64,000 nucleotides of DNA from an uncultured Bacilli bacterium (GTDB taxonomy: Bacteria > Bacillota_I > Bacilli_A > RFN20 > CAG-631), in contig CANQFQ010000003.1 of assembly GCA_947599835.1 (NCBI GenBank), forward strand, positions 1 to 64,000, written 5' to 3'. Positions 46,101 to 55,046 of the stretch are shown here, piece by piece (the stretch's first letter is position 1; the number at the start of each line of letters is the position of its first letter). The position numbers and the translations under genes are program-made. Below the pieces are notes generated by a model. The model made no database searches. It was not told where the DNA came from and saw nothing but the letters and a program-made list of their open reading frames with translations.

Positions 46101-49100
46101 TGAAAACTATAGGTATTCATTTCTGTGTCATCATCATAAGCCGATGAATAAATTGAATATTTTGGTTTCGCACCATATTCTCCATAAGCCTTTGTTTCAC
46201 ATTTAACGATTTCATCGCAGAAAAGTTTTCCTAAACGATTGATATATCCTTCTCTAGAATATTCATTAGATTCATATTCATAATTATATTCATAACTATG
46301 CGTAGTGCCTTCCATATAATAAGTCTTTTTTTGAACATAATTTAAATTATCGTATGAATATGTAATGTAACAATCAGTATCCGTTGCCGCTTTAATTATT
46401 TTTCCTTTTAAATCATAAGTGTAATATGTTTTTTGATTGTTAATCAAATCATCTATTTCAGATATATTTCTATCTTCATTGTAATAGTATTTTGCTATTA
46501 GCGTTTTGTTTAAAGAAACTGTTTCGATTTGACCATCTATATTGTATGTAAATTCAAATAAATCGCCGTCTGAGCCATATTGTTTAGAAGTTAGCAATTC
46601 TTCATGAACATTATTTTCAACTTTATCATAATTAAATTGATAAATAACTTCGTTATTTGCATCAATTTTAATTATTCTTCTAAAATCATCATAAGTTAGA
46701 TTATATTGTGTTCCATTAGAACTATTTATAGACTTAAGATTTCTCTTTTCATCATAAATGCGATTGCTTATATAATTTATTCCGTTAAGAGCAGTATTTA
46801 TGCTAGACAGATTCGATTCTTGATTGTAATTATAATTAATGGTCAATGAATTAGGATGATTCACTGTAGTAATTTGATTTAAACAATTTAAAATAACATT
46901 GGTTGTGTTTCCGTATTCATCTGTTTTTGATTCTACTTCTCCCCAAACATTATTCTTACTAGTTGTTACGATTTCTTCATTTTTATTACATGAAGGTAAA
47001 ATGGTAGTTTTATTAATATAATTGTTTTCATCATATTCAAATTTAGCAACATTATCAAATGAATCTTTAATACTTTCTAGACGACCATTTGAATCATAAT
47101 AATATCTAATATGACTGCCATCTGCCGAAGTTAATTCTTTAACATCGTTATTTTCATCATATGATATTCTAGTTGTTAAATCACCATTTTCAATTACTTC
47201 AGCAATATTGCCGAGTTTAGTATAATTATAATATTTTCCATATGAGTCCTTATATAGTTGAAAAGCATCGAAATATGCATCATAGCCACCATCATATTCA
47301 ACACCGATTATAATCTTTTCATAATCTTTTTTTGTCGTGATTGCTCTAGTAAGCATTTGCCAATTTTTAAAATTTTTATCAAAATCAAAAGAATATGTGT
47401 CAGCAAAACCATTTGAATCATAAATGGATATAAAAGATTTAAATGTCGTGTTAAAACTTGCTGTCGCTTTAGCAAATACACTAAATACTAATTGTTCTCC
47501 GGCCAATCCTTTACATTGGATTTCTCTTTGCATTTTCTTTAGAACATATTTTTCTTTAATTCCTGTTAATAACATTACATTGTTTCCTAAAATTGGAGAA
47601 TGTTCATCTACTGTTTCAGGAACAGTTATTTTATCTGCATCCGATTTATTATCAAAAGTCCAACCTTTTGGTAATGCATTTTCAACAAATTCTAAATAAC
47701 CATTTTCGATAAGATTGTATCTAATTTTTTGATTTTTACTACAAAGTTGTAAATCGTCAAACCCGATTTTGCTTTCAACACCTGATAAGATTAATTCTAC
47801 TTTCATTGTAATGTTATACGCTTTTTCAGGAGTTTCTACAGAAAGTGAAAAAGGCATCCAATCTTTAAATCCAGAAAAAGAAGCTATTTCATTACTATAA
47901 TAATGACTAATTGGTCTAATTTCTGTTTTTGCCGGAACTGAGTCTACATTAACTACAACTTCCTCATCTAAAGTGTATGTTCCACTGATTTTTATTTTGA
48001 TATCCCCAGCAGCAATTTTTTCATTAACTTTTTTTGCCTTATATTTGACAAAACCTGTTAATTGTAAAACACCGCTATGAATAGAAACAACATCTTGAGA
48101 TATTGTTATAATTTCGTTTTCTGCTTTTTCAATTGAAAGATATTTATAGCCATATACTCCACCAATGTCAGATTTTATAATTGAATTAGTATCTCCTGTC
48201 TTCTTCCAGCCAAAAGGACTGTCGTTAAACAAAGAATCATCATATTCGAAACTATTATTTTCTAATAAATTTCTTGAATTTGTTTGAATTGATGAAACAC
48301 TATTTAGATGTGTTGATTCACCATTTTCTAATTCATCATAATTGTATGTAACGCTTCGCCCTTGAGCATCAAGTTCAAGTTTACATTTACCATAAAGATC
48401 AAAATAATAATATGTTTTTTGCCCATTATATAAAGTCTTTGTTGTACACAAAGAATTATTTGAATAAGAAATGCTATATGCTTTATCGCCAGCACTATTT
48501 GCATAAGAAACACCACTAACAATACCATTGATATTAATATCAAATGTTAGTTTTTCCTTTATTATTTTGTCTTCAACATTTGACAAAACTTTTACACCAT
48601 ATCTTCCAAAGTAGAATTCTTCATAATTTAATTGAACTTCTTCTAATAATGTACGAGTGGTTGAATTTTTCTCGCCATTATAAATTGCTATGTTAATTCT
48701 CCATTCGTTTGTTTTATAAGTGTATTCAATGAATTGCTTTAATTTATTAAAATAAACATGAGTTATCCTATTATTAGTATCATAATCAATATCCACAATT
48801 TCTTCTTTTGTGTTTTTCATTTGTACTAATTTTATTCCACTCCAAGTATAAATAATTTGATCTCCAAATTTATTTTCTTGCCAAATAATTTTTGTAAATC
48901 TTCCATTTCCAACGGAGGGTTCTTTTAATGAAACTTCAAAATAAATAATATTTTTTGATTGATCATAATATTTAATCATTTCTGTATCATTTTGAATTTT
49001 TAAAAAGAAATATTCGTTGCTGATATTGCTGAAGTATAAATCACCATTATCTTCATCGAGATGCTTAATGTTATAAGTATCAATTAATTCTTTGCCACTT

Positions 49101-49942
49101 TCAGAATTTGTATCAACTTTTTTATAATAATTTCTATTTCCCGTCGCATCTTCTATTAAATATTCATTGCCTATAAGTTCAATTTTATATTGAAAACTAG
49201 GTGTTAAATTTAAATCTAGTAATGATTTTTCATTGGATTTATTTACATTATAAGTTGTGAAATAAGAAATAGGCATGTTTTTACTTAAAGATGTTAGCCC
49301 TTTGATTACAAAATGCATGGTTTGATTGAATAAATTAACATAGCCTGTACCGATATTCCCAACAGCAAACTTATCAAATTTATAATAACTATTTATTCCA
49401 CCAAAATTCGTTGTTGTTGCAGTACAACATTCTACATTTTCAGCTGTAAATTCTGGATTATAAATTGTTAAATCGTTACCTTCATAATTGGTTTTAATCA
49501 CAAAAGTAAATAGAGGATTATTTCCAAGTGACTGTTTTGCAATATTTGTAACGTCAAACGAAACCGTTTTAACGTTATCATTATCTGTTTGATATGCATC
49601 ACCTGGAATAGTAACTCTATCTTCAATTATTTCATCACCCGTTAAACCATTTGCAAAATTAATTATATCAGCATTATCTAAAGAATTTTTAGAACATCTA
49701 ATCACTTGAAATTCACATTTTTTCACTGGTTCTTCATATACTAAGACGAGTGTTATTTTTCCGTATAATTCACCTGTTAATAAACCATCAATTTTGGCTT
49801 TTACAAATATTAATGTGTCCTTGTTTATTTTTGAAACTTTTCCTTCTTTGGTTGGAGTTACAACGGTGCTTTTATTTTGTAAAACTTTAGATTGAATTGT
49901 AATTTTTGGCATTATTGTTTTGTTGCTAATAACTTTAATCAT
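43190..49942 (-). CDS. Giant RHS/YD-repeat protein with a private C-terminal tail
   Basis: 2250 residues, start behind AGAGGGGGA. No classical signal peptide. Residues ~1-170 look like a DNRLRE/carbohydrate-binding-type domain. Two jelly-roll-like segments near 560-930 open with LLENNSFEY...GWKK and LIENGYLEF...KGW. YD repeats run ~935-1280, two LamG-like segments ~1440-1760, and more YD repeats to the RHS core end RYYDPQIFRFISADSFNNLDPNKL...YCNNNPVMYYDESG. After residue 2072 the sequence changes to a basic turn, a 45-residue Ala/Val/Gly hydrophobic segment and ~120 beta-rich residues. This fits the cargo position of RHS toxins, but no known toxin motif is visible. Confidence 0.9.
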   Translation of the reverse strand: MIKVISNKTIMPKITIQSKVLQNKSTVVTPTKEGKVSKINKDTLIFVKAKIDGLLTGELYGKITLVLVYEEPVKKCEFQVIRCSKNSLDNADIINFANGLTGDEIIEDRVTIPGDAYQTDNDNVKTVSFDVTNIAKQSLGNNPLFTFVIKTNYEGNDLTIYNPEFTAENVECCTATTTNFGGINSYYKFDKFAVGNIGTGYVNLFNQTMHFVIKGLTSLSKNMPISYFTTYNVNKSNEKSLLDLNLTPSFQYKIELIGNEYLIEDATGNRNYYKKVDTNSESGKELIDTYNIKHLDEDNGDLYFSNISNEYFFLKIQNDTEMIKYYDQSKNIIYFEVSLKEPSVGNGRFTKIIWQENKFGDQIIYTWSGIKLVQMKNTKEEIVDIDYDTNNRITHVYFNKLKQFIEYTYKTNEWRINIAIYNGEKNSTTRTLLEEVQLNYEEFYFGRYGVKVLSNVEDKIIKEKLTFDININGIVSGVSYANSAGDKAYSISYSNNSLCTTKTLYNGQKTYYYFDLYGKCKLELDAQGRSVTYNYDELENGESTHLNSVSSIQTNSRNLLENNSFEYDDSLFNDSPFGWKKTGDTNSIIKSDIGGVYGYKYLSIEKAENEIITISQDVVSIHSGVLQLTGFVKYKAKKVNEKIAAGDIKIKISGTYTLDEEVVVNVDSVPAKTEIRPISHYYSNEIASFSGFKDWMPFSLSVETPEKAYNITMKVELILSGVESKIGFDDLQLCSKNQKIRYNLIENGYLEFVENALPKGWTFDNKSDADKITVPETVDEHSPILGNNVMLLTGIKEKYVLKKMQREIQCKGLAGEQLVFSVFAKATASFNTTFKSFISIYDSNGFADTYSFDFDKNFKNWQMLTRAITTKKDYEKIIIGVEYDGGYDAYFDAFQLYKDSYGKYYNYTKLGNIAEVIENGDLTTRISYDENNDVKELTSADGSHIRYYYDSNGRLESIKDSFDNVAKFEYDENNYINKTTILPSCNKNEEIVTTSKNNVWGEVESKTDEYGNTTNVILNCLNQITTVNHPNSLTINYNYNQESNLSSINTALNGINYISNRIYDEKRNLKSINSSNGTQYNLTYDDFRRIIKIDANNEVIYQFNYDKVENNVHEELLTSKQYGSDGDLFEFTYNIDGQIETVSLNKTLIAKYYYNEDRNISEIDDLINNQKTYYTYDLKGKIIKAATDTDCYITYSYDNLNYVQKKTYYMEGTTHSYEYNYEYESNEYSREGYINRLGKLFCDEIVKCETKAYGEYGAKPKYSIYSSAYDDDTEMNTYSFQEKRQLICYDFDKMNINRSGVYSNGEPFDLTDWKNKLSSTKSCYMWVKPTRRFALQNLFKFLSNNPTNNQILDECGSVRVRADGMLDYYSSTDLKSLAITKNYLYLNDWNFVAIKLFKSTANNKAKGILFLNGIATAEFNISEKIEKICTVAVSSNDNVSFPTPSHTVLPLSLKICLMSFGTYNYSPDDFMAIYNEGKRYLLQKSLVKKTQGMTYYNYDAYNTFDVITLNGSFESQKGNLPLTLMQADTSYQIEKARLFKYDDKTNRHLFGTFEEGKTLSHTKTMLSYKLGLTDHGIISFRFMLESANNNPIKYLLTNYRDNTSVLTINVNENKLKFTIGTIKLDCYKDVEFSQWYTVTIFYEAKHIYIYVDGELLYDVEHSSVIDLTDCITYVGCDNNGNGQINGYIEMLAYSNDSFNDFSRARKVQNLYKKGSPIYTQKYLDSIGRITKSELHTTQGTFTSTYSFDKMRVTREIEANTHNIKYAYDASGNIVKKEFYIKDFIESSATYSFDKLNRLIEEKKQDDSVATYTYDTNGNILTYKLKDKNNYLIANEEYSYSSTFKDRLISIKDVLTNKTVREFVYDTNNVGVPTKIIKNGRTNNLTWQGNRLIQYNDIKFKYNAEGIRTRKYGEDFYESYNLDGKKIVRLIHDKRDEAYFIMYFNYDEDGVLNGVNCDGEEYFYIHDITGNIIKIVDENGYSVVEYDYDAWGNFNKNIITSCYVSKYNPFVYKDYFYDVETELYYLQTRYYDPQIFRFISADSFNNLDPNKLVGLNLFVYCNNNPVMYYDESGNLPRWLKKTLRVIGVVAVATIVVAATIATGGGVLLVGAVILVGAATVIMTAVAAATDSVIAFDLSFSIFHFKIGFTLLLDFKNDRTEFYYHKGMSTSTGLSYSVSFVKNYEEPSNYSGLFYEASVSELVPGFDFCYSPEPVNGKYIYSMGFNFSIGGTGNSIGSFSVDYYSHIGGFSW

Positions 49943-49960
49943 TTGTTTTTCCCCCTCTGT

Positions 49961-50827
49961 TTAAATTAGTGTAATAATATTTTCCATTTCACTTATATCT
50001 AGTCTTTTAAGTGCATAGTTAAAATCTAAAATATCAACATGAATATTCAACTTTGATTCAATAAAATCTTGAAGATTTTTTGTGTGTATTGCTTTTTCTA
50101 AACGCGATATATCATTAGAAAAAACAGCAAGTATATCTAAATCGCTTTGCGGATTTGTGTTTTCTTTAGCGAATGAACCATATAAATATAATTTTGAAAT
50201 ATGATAGTTTTCAATGATTGTTTGTTTATTGTGTTGAATTGTTTCAATAATAGTATTACTAGTTAGTTGGTTGTTTTTTTTGTATTCATTAGGAAATGCT
50301 TCTGATTGTGAAAAAATAACCATCAAATCATCCATATTTATATTATTTTTCCTAATTGCCTGTTTATATTTTTTATGAACTCCTTCATAAGGAATGATTG
50401 GATATCTATTATTTTTAAGCATGACGTAATTTGAAATTATAAATGCAAATTCTATTTTTCTTTGTTTAACGTTTTCTAACACACAAAGGTGAACAAGAAC
50501 TACATGGTAATGAATATTTTCGTTATAATTTATATAATGTGATTGTAAAATTTTGTTAGAAGTTGTTTTGCTTAATTGTTTATGAGTTAATAAATAATAA
50601 ATATCTTGAAGAAATGATTCTGTAAAACTTTGATTCGCATTGTTTAACATATATAAATAAGCATTAGAAAATTGTTTAACTTTTATTTCGTCGAGAGATT
50701 CAGCTTTATAATCATCAAAAGCCAGCCTTTTAAATCTTTCGTGAGTTACGTTATATTTCAATAGTTTTGAGCAAAATTCAATGAATCTATAATATGATTT
50801 AATATCAATTTCTTTACTAATTAGCAT
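49961..50827 (-). CDS. Nucleotidyltransferase-domain protein, degenerate Fic-like N-terminus (second copy)
   Basis: 288 residues. The C-terminal ~90 residues are a minimal nucleotidyltransferase: LYLYGSFAKENTNPQSDLDIL (Gly-Ser at 217-218, Asp 229 and 231) and a third acidic position in IHVDILD. The N-terminal ~170 residues recall a Fic/Doc fold in length and hydrophobic pattern (FTESFLQDIYYLLTH, HVVLVHL...AFIISNYVMLKNNRYPIIP), but the HPFxDGNGR motif is absent. It overlaps the upstream paralog by 11 bases and ends 18 bases before the RHS gene, so all are one operon. DNA-, protein- or nucleotide-modifying activity is possible. Confidence 0.75.
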   Translation of the reverse strand: MLISKEIDIKSYYRFIEFCSKLLKYNVTHERFKRLAFDDYKAESLDEIKVKQFSNAYLYMLNNANQSFTESFLQDIYYLLTHKQLSKTTSNKILQSHYINYNENIHYHVVLVHLCVLENVKQRKIEFAFIISNYVMLKNNRYPIIPYEGVHKKYKQAIRKNNINMDDLMVIFSQSEAFPNEYKKNNQLTSNTIIETIQHNKQTIIENYHISKLYLYGSFAKENTNPQSDLDILAVFSNDISRLEKAIHTKNLQDFIESKLNIHVDILDFNYALKRLDISEMENIITLI

Positions 50828-51686
50828 CTATAATTAACTCTCTTTCTTTCAATGATTGAATTGTGTTAAACAACGGATTTACATGACCTTCAATTTGAAC
50901 ATCAACAGCTCTGTTTAATAGATTTGATAAATAATTTTCAAGCATTTCTTTTTGTTTTTCATCTTTTAATTCTACATATAAATCAATATCACTATATAAA
51001 GTTTGTTCATTTCGTACAAAGGAACCAAACAACCAGATTTTTGTAACATTAAACTTTTCAATGATTTCATTTTTATTATTTTTTAAGCATTCAATCACAT
51101 CGACTTTTGAAAGTTTTTCAAATTTATCAAGATATTTTAATGAAATATCTTTTAAAGAAGAAAAAATATCTACCAAACTTTCTAATGTGATTTGAGATTT
51201 AATCATTCGTTTAAAAAACAATAGATCATCTTTGAAAATAACAATTGGAATATAATTATCTTGATATAAAATAGAATTCATAAATAACATTCCTATAGCA
51301 ACAGAAAAATCATTAAAAACGTCGTCTTTAACAATAAATTCAAATACTCTTATAGCTTGAATAGGTGTGTTATTATTTTGTTCATGGAGCATTTTTACAA
51401 GATTCGATATCTTAGTAAAATCAAGATTTTTGACACGTAAATCTGTTGCGATTTTAACAATTGACTCTTCGTCTATTGTTTGAAAATTTGCATGCTTTAA
51501 AAATTGGAAAGAACTATCTATCGTATATATAAGTTTTGTTTGTGATGAACTTGGTTCTTTAATATGTTTAAATACCTTTTTTGCTTCTACATAATTTTTT
51601 AATTTCGAATAATAAAACAAATATAATGAAAATATCATTTTAAAATCGATTTTGGGATTATATTCTTTTTCAAATTTGATAAACAT
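50817..51686 (-). CDS. Nucleotidyltransferase-domain protein, degenerate Fic-like N-terminus (first copy)
   Basis: 289 residues with the same architecture as the next gene: an unassigned helical ~190-residue N-terminal part (with VFEFIVKDDVFNDF...IGMLFMNSILYQDNYIPIVI near 114-150) and a C-terminal minimal nucleotidyltransferase, WLFGSFVRNEQTLYSDIDLYVEL (Gly-Ser 221-222, Asp 233 and 235), plus VDVQ. No HEPN partner is adjacent, unlike classical MNT-HEPN pairs. It is the first gene of the RHS operon. AAAAGGAAC precedes ATG. Confidence 0.75.
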   Translation of the reverse strand: MFIKFEKEYNPKIDFKMIFSLYLFYYSKLKNYVEAKKVFKHIKEPSSSQTKLIYTIDSSFQFLKHANFQTIDEESIVKIATDLRVKNLDFTKISNLVKMLHEQNNNTPIQAIRVFEFIVKDDVFNDFSVAIGMLFMNSILYQDNYIPIVIFKDDLLFFKRMIKSQITLESLVDIFSSLKDISLKYLDKFEKLSKVDVIECLKNNKNEIIEKFNVTKIWLFGSFVRNEQTLYSDIDLYVELKDEKQKEMLENYLSNLLNRAVDVQIEGHVNPLFNTIQSLKERELIIDAN

Positions 51687-52158
51687 TTAATTGTTCCTTT
51701 TATTAAATTGTAACAAGCAAATGTTTTTCAAAATAATAATCATTAAATTTGTAAATCATTCATACCATCCCCCTCTTTGAAAATATGAATTAAAAATAAC
51801 ATTATTATTTGTTCAAGACGTTTTAAAAACTTATTTTTCAGCGATAGTTTTTCTCCTTTTATAATTTGATTATAAAAGAAAGCGATTTTAAATTACCCTT
51901 CAATAAATGAATGTTTTTCTAAAATGTAAAAAATACTTTAAAATCGTACAAATTTGAAAGTTATAAATAAAATATATTAAGATCTTCTTATAAGCGTTTT
52001 ACTTCATAAATAACGTGTTTTGTTTTTTTGTATTTATCGTAATCCATCCCTATATTAATTCTTGTGCATTACAACACAAAAAAATAGCAAGAGAAACTAA
52101 TTCTTCTTGCTATTTGATTACCACGTTAGATTTTAAAGTTTTATTAGTCGTTAAAATT
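51687..52158. other. AT-rich intergenic stretch between the RHS operon and the Sel1 array
   Basis: No gene seen in about 470 bases. It contains the upstream region of the RHS operon, a hairpin with 9-bp arms (CTTTTATAA/TTATAAAAG near 51857-51880) without a T run, and the terminator of the decayed Sel1 gene. No insertion-sequence ends or attachment repeats were found. Confidence 0.5.
52076..52114 (-). terminator. Terminator of the Sel1 array
   Basis: On the minus strand ATAGCAAGA and TCTTGCTAT, then a T run. Confidence 0.82.
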
Positions 52159-52418
52159 CTACAAATCCATATTAAATTTTAAAAGAACCATTATTTTTGA
52201 ATTTAATTTTAAAATTTCTTTTACTTTTTCATATCCTTGATTGGTCACTTTCTTATACCAGTATATCGCTTGTTCCATATTCTTTTGTGCTTGAATATAG
52301 TCATATAAATCAGGCTTTTTACTTTCGTCAAGATCAATATTAGAAAAAAGATTGCTTTTTTTAATTTTTGATAGAATTCTTCGACAGTTTTAACAGCGAC
52401 TTTATCATATGACTCCAT
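52159..52418 (-). pseudogene. Decayed fifth Sel1-repeat gene (internal deletion and frameshift)
   Basis: It opens MESYDKVAVKTVEEFYQKL, the head shared with the upstream Sel1 genes, then loses frame. In the shifted frame it continues SNIDLDESKKPDLYDYIQAQ, which is the rest of that head. It then jumps to one repeat (NMEQAIYWYKKVTNQGYEKVKEILK) and stops at 52159. Nearly all Sel1 repeats are therefore missing. No good ribosome binding site precedes it. Confidence 0.85.
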
Positions 52419-52517
52419 GATAAAACTTATAATGATTTTTCTATAATTGAAATATAACAAGTTAAAACACATTTCAATTAGCTTTGATATATTTTTATGA
52501 TTTCATCGATAAAAAGT

Positions 52518-53573
52518 TTATTTTAATGCTTTTAATTTTTGTAAAACTTGAGCTGCCACTTCATCATTGCGCCTTCCGGCTTTTTCATACCAATATTTCG
52601 CTTTATCGTAATTTTGTTCAACTCCATCGCCATTGGCATAACAATCACCTAAAGCTATTTGTGCATGCAAATGATCATGATTCGCCGCTTTTTCATACCA
52701 ATAAAAAGCTTGTTCTTTGTTTTGTTTAACACCATAACCATTAGAATAACAATAGCCTAAATTATATTGCGCATCTTGTTCATCTTTTTGAGCGGCTTTT
52801 TCAAACCATTCAAAAGCCTTTTTATCATCTTTAGCAACACCAAAACCATTAAGATAACAATAAGCAAACTGGATTTGAGCATATAAATGGCCTTTATTTG
52901 CTGCTAATTCATACCAATAAAAGGCCTTTTGAGCATTTTTCGTTGTACCCACTCCTTCAGCGTAACAACAACCCATCTTGTATTGCGCAGGCGTATAATC
53001 TTGACTCGCTGATTGTTCATACCAATAATAAGCTCGTTTAGCATCAAAAAAGACACCAGAACCAATATCATAGCAATTTCCTAAATTATATTGTGCAATT
53101 GCATCGTTTTGATTTGCCGCTTTTTCATACCAATAAACAGCTTTTTTAGCATCTCTAGCTACACCATTACCATAATAATAACAACTACCTAAATTACATT
53201 GGGCAATCGCATCATTTTGATTAGCCGCTTTTTCAAACCAATCAAAAGCCTTCTTATCATCTTGAGCAACCCCCTTACCATCAAGATAACACATGCCTAA
53301 ATCATTTTGAGCTCTAGCATTTCCTTGTGTAGCTTCTTGTTCAAACCACAGTGCTACAGCCGAATCATTTTTCGCTACACCATAACCATAATAATAACAA
53401 TAAATTAAACTATATTGTTTAATCATACTCTCGGGTTGTGCTTGAATATAGTCAAATAGATCTGCTCTTTTACTTTTTTCAAGCCTAATATTACAAAAAA
53501 TATACCCTTCATTTAATTTTTGATAGAATTCTTCGACATTTTTAACAGCAACTTTATCATATCTATACTTCAT
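52518..53573 (-). CDS. Sel1-repeat protein (351 residues)
   Basis: Cytoplasmic (no signal peptide). A ~60-residue head (KYRYDKVAVKNVEEFYQKLNEGYIF...YIQAQPESMIKQYSL) is shared with the neighbouring genes. About eight 36-residue Sel1/TPR-like repeats follow, consensus A-YNLG-CY-NG-GV--D--KA--WYEKAAN. Sel1 arrays are protein-interaction scaffolds; the partner is unknown. GGAGGAG precedes ATG. It is the last intact gene of the tandem. Confidence 0.88.
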   Translation of the reverse strand: MKYRYDKVAVKNVEEFYQKLNEGYIFCNIRLEKSKRADLFDYIQAQPESMIKQYSLIYCYYYGYGVAKNDSAVALWFEQEATQGNARAQNDLGMCYLDGKGVAQDDKKAFDWFEKAANQNDAIAQCNLGSCYYYGNGVARDAKKAVYWYEKAANQNDAIAQYNLGNCYDIGSGVFFDAKRAYYWYEQSASQDYTPAQYKMGCCYAEGVGTTKNAQKAFYWYELAANKGHLYAQIQFAYCYLNGFGVAKDDKKAFEWFEKAAQKDEQDAQYNLGYCYSNGYGVKQNKEQAFYWYEKAANHDHLHAQIALGDCYANGDGVEQNYDKAKYWYEKAGRRNDEVAAQVLQKLKALK

Positions 53574-53623
53574 TTTTACTCCTCCATGATAAATTATTGA
53601 TAATAATACGTATTAATTAATCA

Positions 53624-55021
53624 TTAAATAGAATTATTTTTAATCTTTTTTAAAATTTTTTGAGCTTTTTTATTTCCTTGTTTAGCGGCTTTTTCATACC
53701 AATAGACTGCCTTCTTGTCATCTTGAGGTATGCCAATACCTTTATAATAACAATCACCTATTTTGCATTGTGCAACAATATGATCTTGGTTTGCTGCCTT
53801 TTTGTATCAGTACACGGCTTTTTTGTAATTTTGAGGTATTCCAATACCTTTATAATAACAATCACCTAAATAGGTTTGAGCCTCTGGATTTCCTTGATTA
53901 GCGGCTTTTTCATACCAATAGACTGCTTTCTTGTCATCTTGAGGTATTCCAATACCTTTATAATAACAATCACCTAAATTCATTTGTGCACCTACATGGC
54001 CTTGGTTTGCTGCTAGTTCAAAATAATATTTAGCTTTATTTTCATCGGCATCAACACCTAAACCATAATAATAAAAAACACCTAGTTTATATTGTGCTTC
54101 AGCATCACCAATTTTTGCTTCTGATGCATAGCCGTTAAATGCTTTTTTAAACCAATCGTTTGCTTTTTCTTCATCTTGTTCTACACCTACGCCAGAAAAA
54201 TAACAGCCACCCAATTCAAATTGGGCTTCCAAGTTTTCTTGGCTTGCGGCCTTTTTGTACCAATATACAGCTTGTTTTGGATTTTTATCGACACCTTTAC
54301 CATAAAAATAACAATTTCCTAAAATAACTTGAGCAAATTCGTTTCCTTGGTTTGCAGATTGTTTATACCAATAAATGGCTTGTTGATAATCTTGATTTTT
54401 ACCGGCAACATAATAACAATCGCCTAATTTGTATTGCAATTCTGAATCCCCTTGACTAGCAGCCTTTTCATACCAATGCAAAGCTTGTTTTTCATCTTTC
54501 GTTACACCTGTACCATTAAAATAAAAATCACCTATTTTTTCTTGAGCTTTAGCATAACCTTGATTGGCGGCTTTTTCAAACCAATATGCGGACTGTTTAT
54601 AATCTTGTGAGATTTTGTTTTCAAAATACATTTCACCTAAATTATATTGGGCATACATATGTCCTTGATTGGCGGCTTGTTCAAGAAAATAAATGGCTTG
54701 TTGATAATCTTTAGCAATTCCCATACCATATCGATAACATGCACCTAAATCGTACATGGCATCTACATTTCCTTGATTGGCAGCCTTTTTGTACCAATAT
54801 ACAGCTTGTTGATTATCATGTTTAACACCAACCCCAAAAAAGTAACAATCGCCTAAGGCACATTGTTTGATAACACTATCGGGTTGTGATGCAATAAAAT
54901 TATATAAATCGTGGTTTTTATTTTCATCGATTTCAATATTACTAAAAAGATATCCTTCATTTAATTTTTGATAGAATTCTTCGACAGTTTTAGCAATCAT
55001 TTTATCGTATTTATAATTCAT
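53624..55021 (-). pseudogene. Sel1-repeat gene interrupted by a TGA at a conserved Trp codon
   Basis: From ATG 55021 (GAGAGGGC upstream) the frame runs 404 residues and stops at TGA 53809-53807, within ...PQNYKKAVY. The same frame then continues YKKAANQDHIVAQ...KKIKNNSI to TAA at 53624, completing another repeat and a half and a proper C-terminus. Every other repeat has TGG (Trp) at this point, so a single G-to-A change truncated a 465-codon gene. The truncated product keeps the head and most repeats and may still fold. Confidence 0.85.
53684..53980 (-). repeat. 108-base tandem repeats in the Sel1 gene
   Basis: The block AGGTATTCCAATACC (plus-strand reading) recurs at 53726, 53834 and 53942, exactly 108 bases (36 codons) apart, with very few differences over the surrounding ~40 bases. 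Recent duplication or conversion of single Sel1 units is likely. Confidence 0.85.
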
Positions 55022-55046
55022 TTTTGCCCTCTCAATTCATTTGATA

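Noticed and set aside
38740-51686. Prophage or integrative element covering the RHS island
   Set aside because: No integrase, transposase, tRNA attachment site or phage structural gene was recognised. The only repeats are the inverted ends of the two DUF3592-like genes.
49961-51686. Classical MNT-HEPN toxin-antitoxin pair
   Set aside because: Both proteins carry the MNT domain at the C-terminus, and neither has the HEPN RxxxxH motif in a recognisable context.
53807-53809. TGA as a Trp codon (Mycoplasma-type code)
   Set aside because: RF2 with its TGA frameshift is present. yitT and the ECF sigma gene end naturally at TGA, and all conserved Trp in core genes are TGG. A single exception is best read as a mutation.
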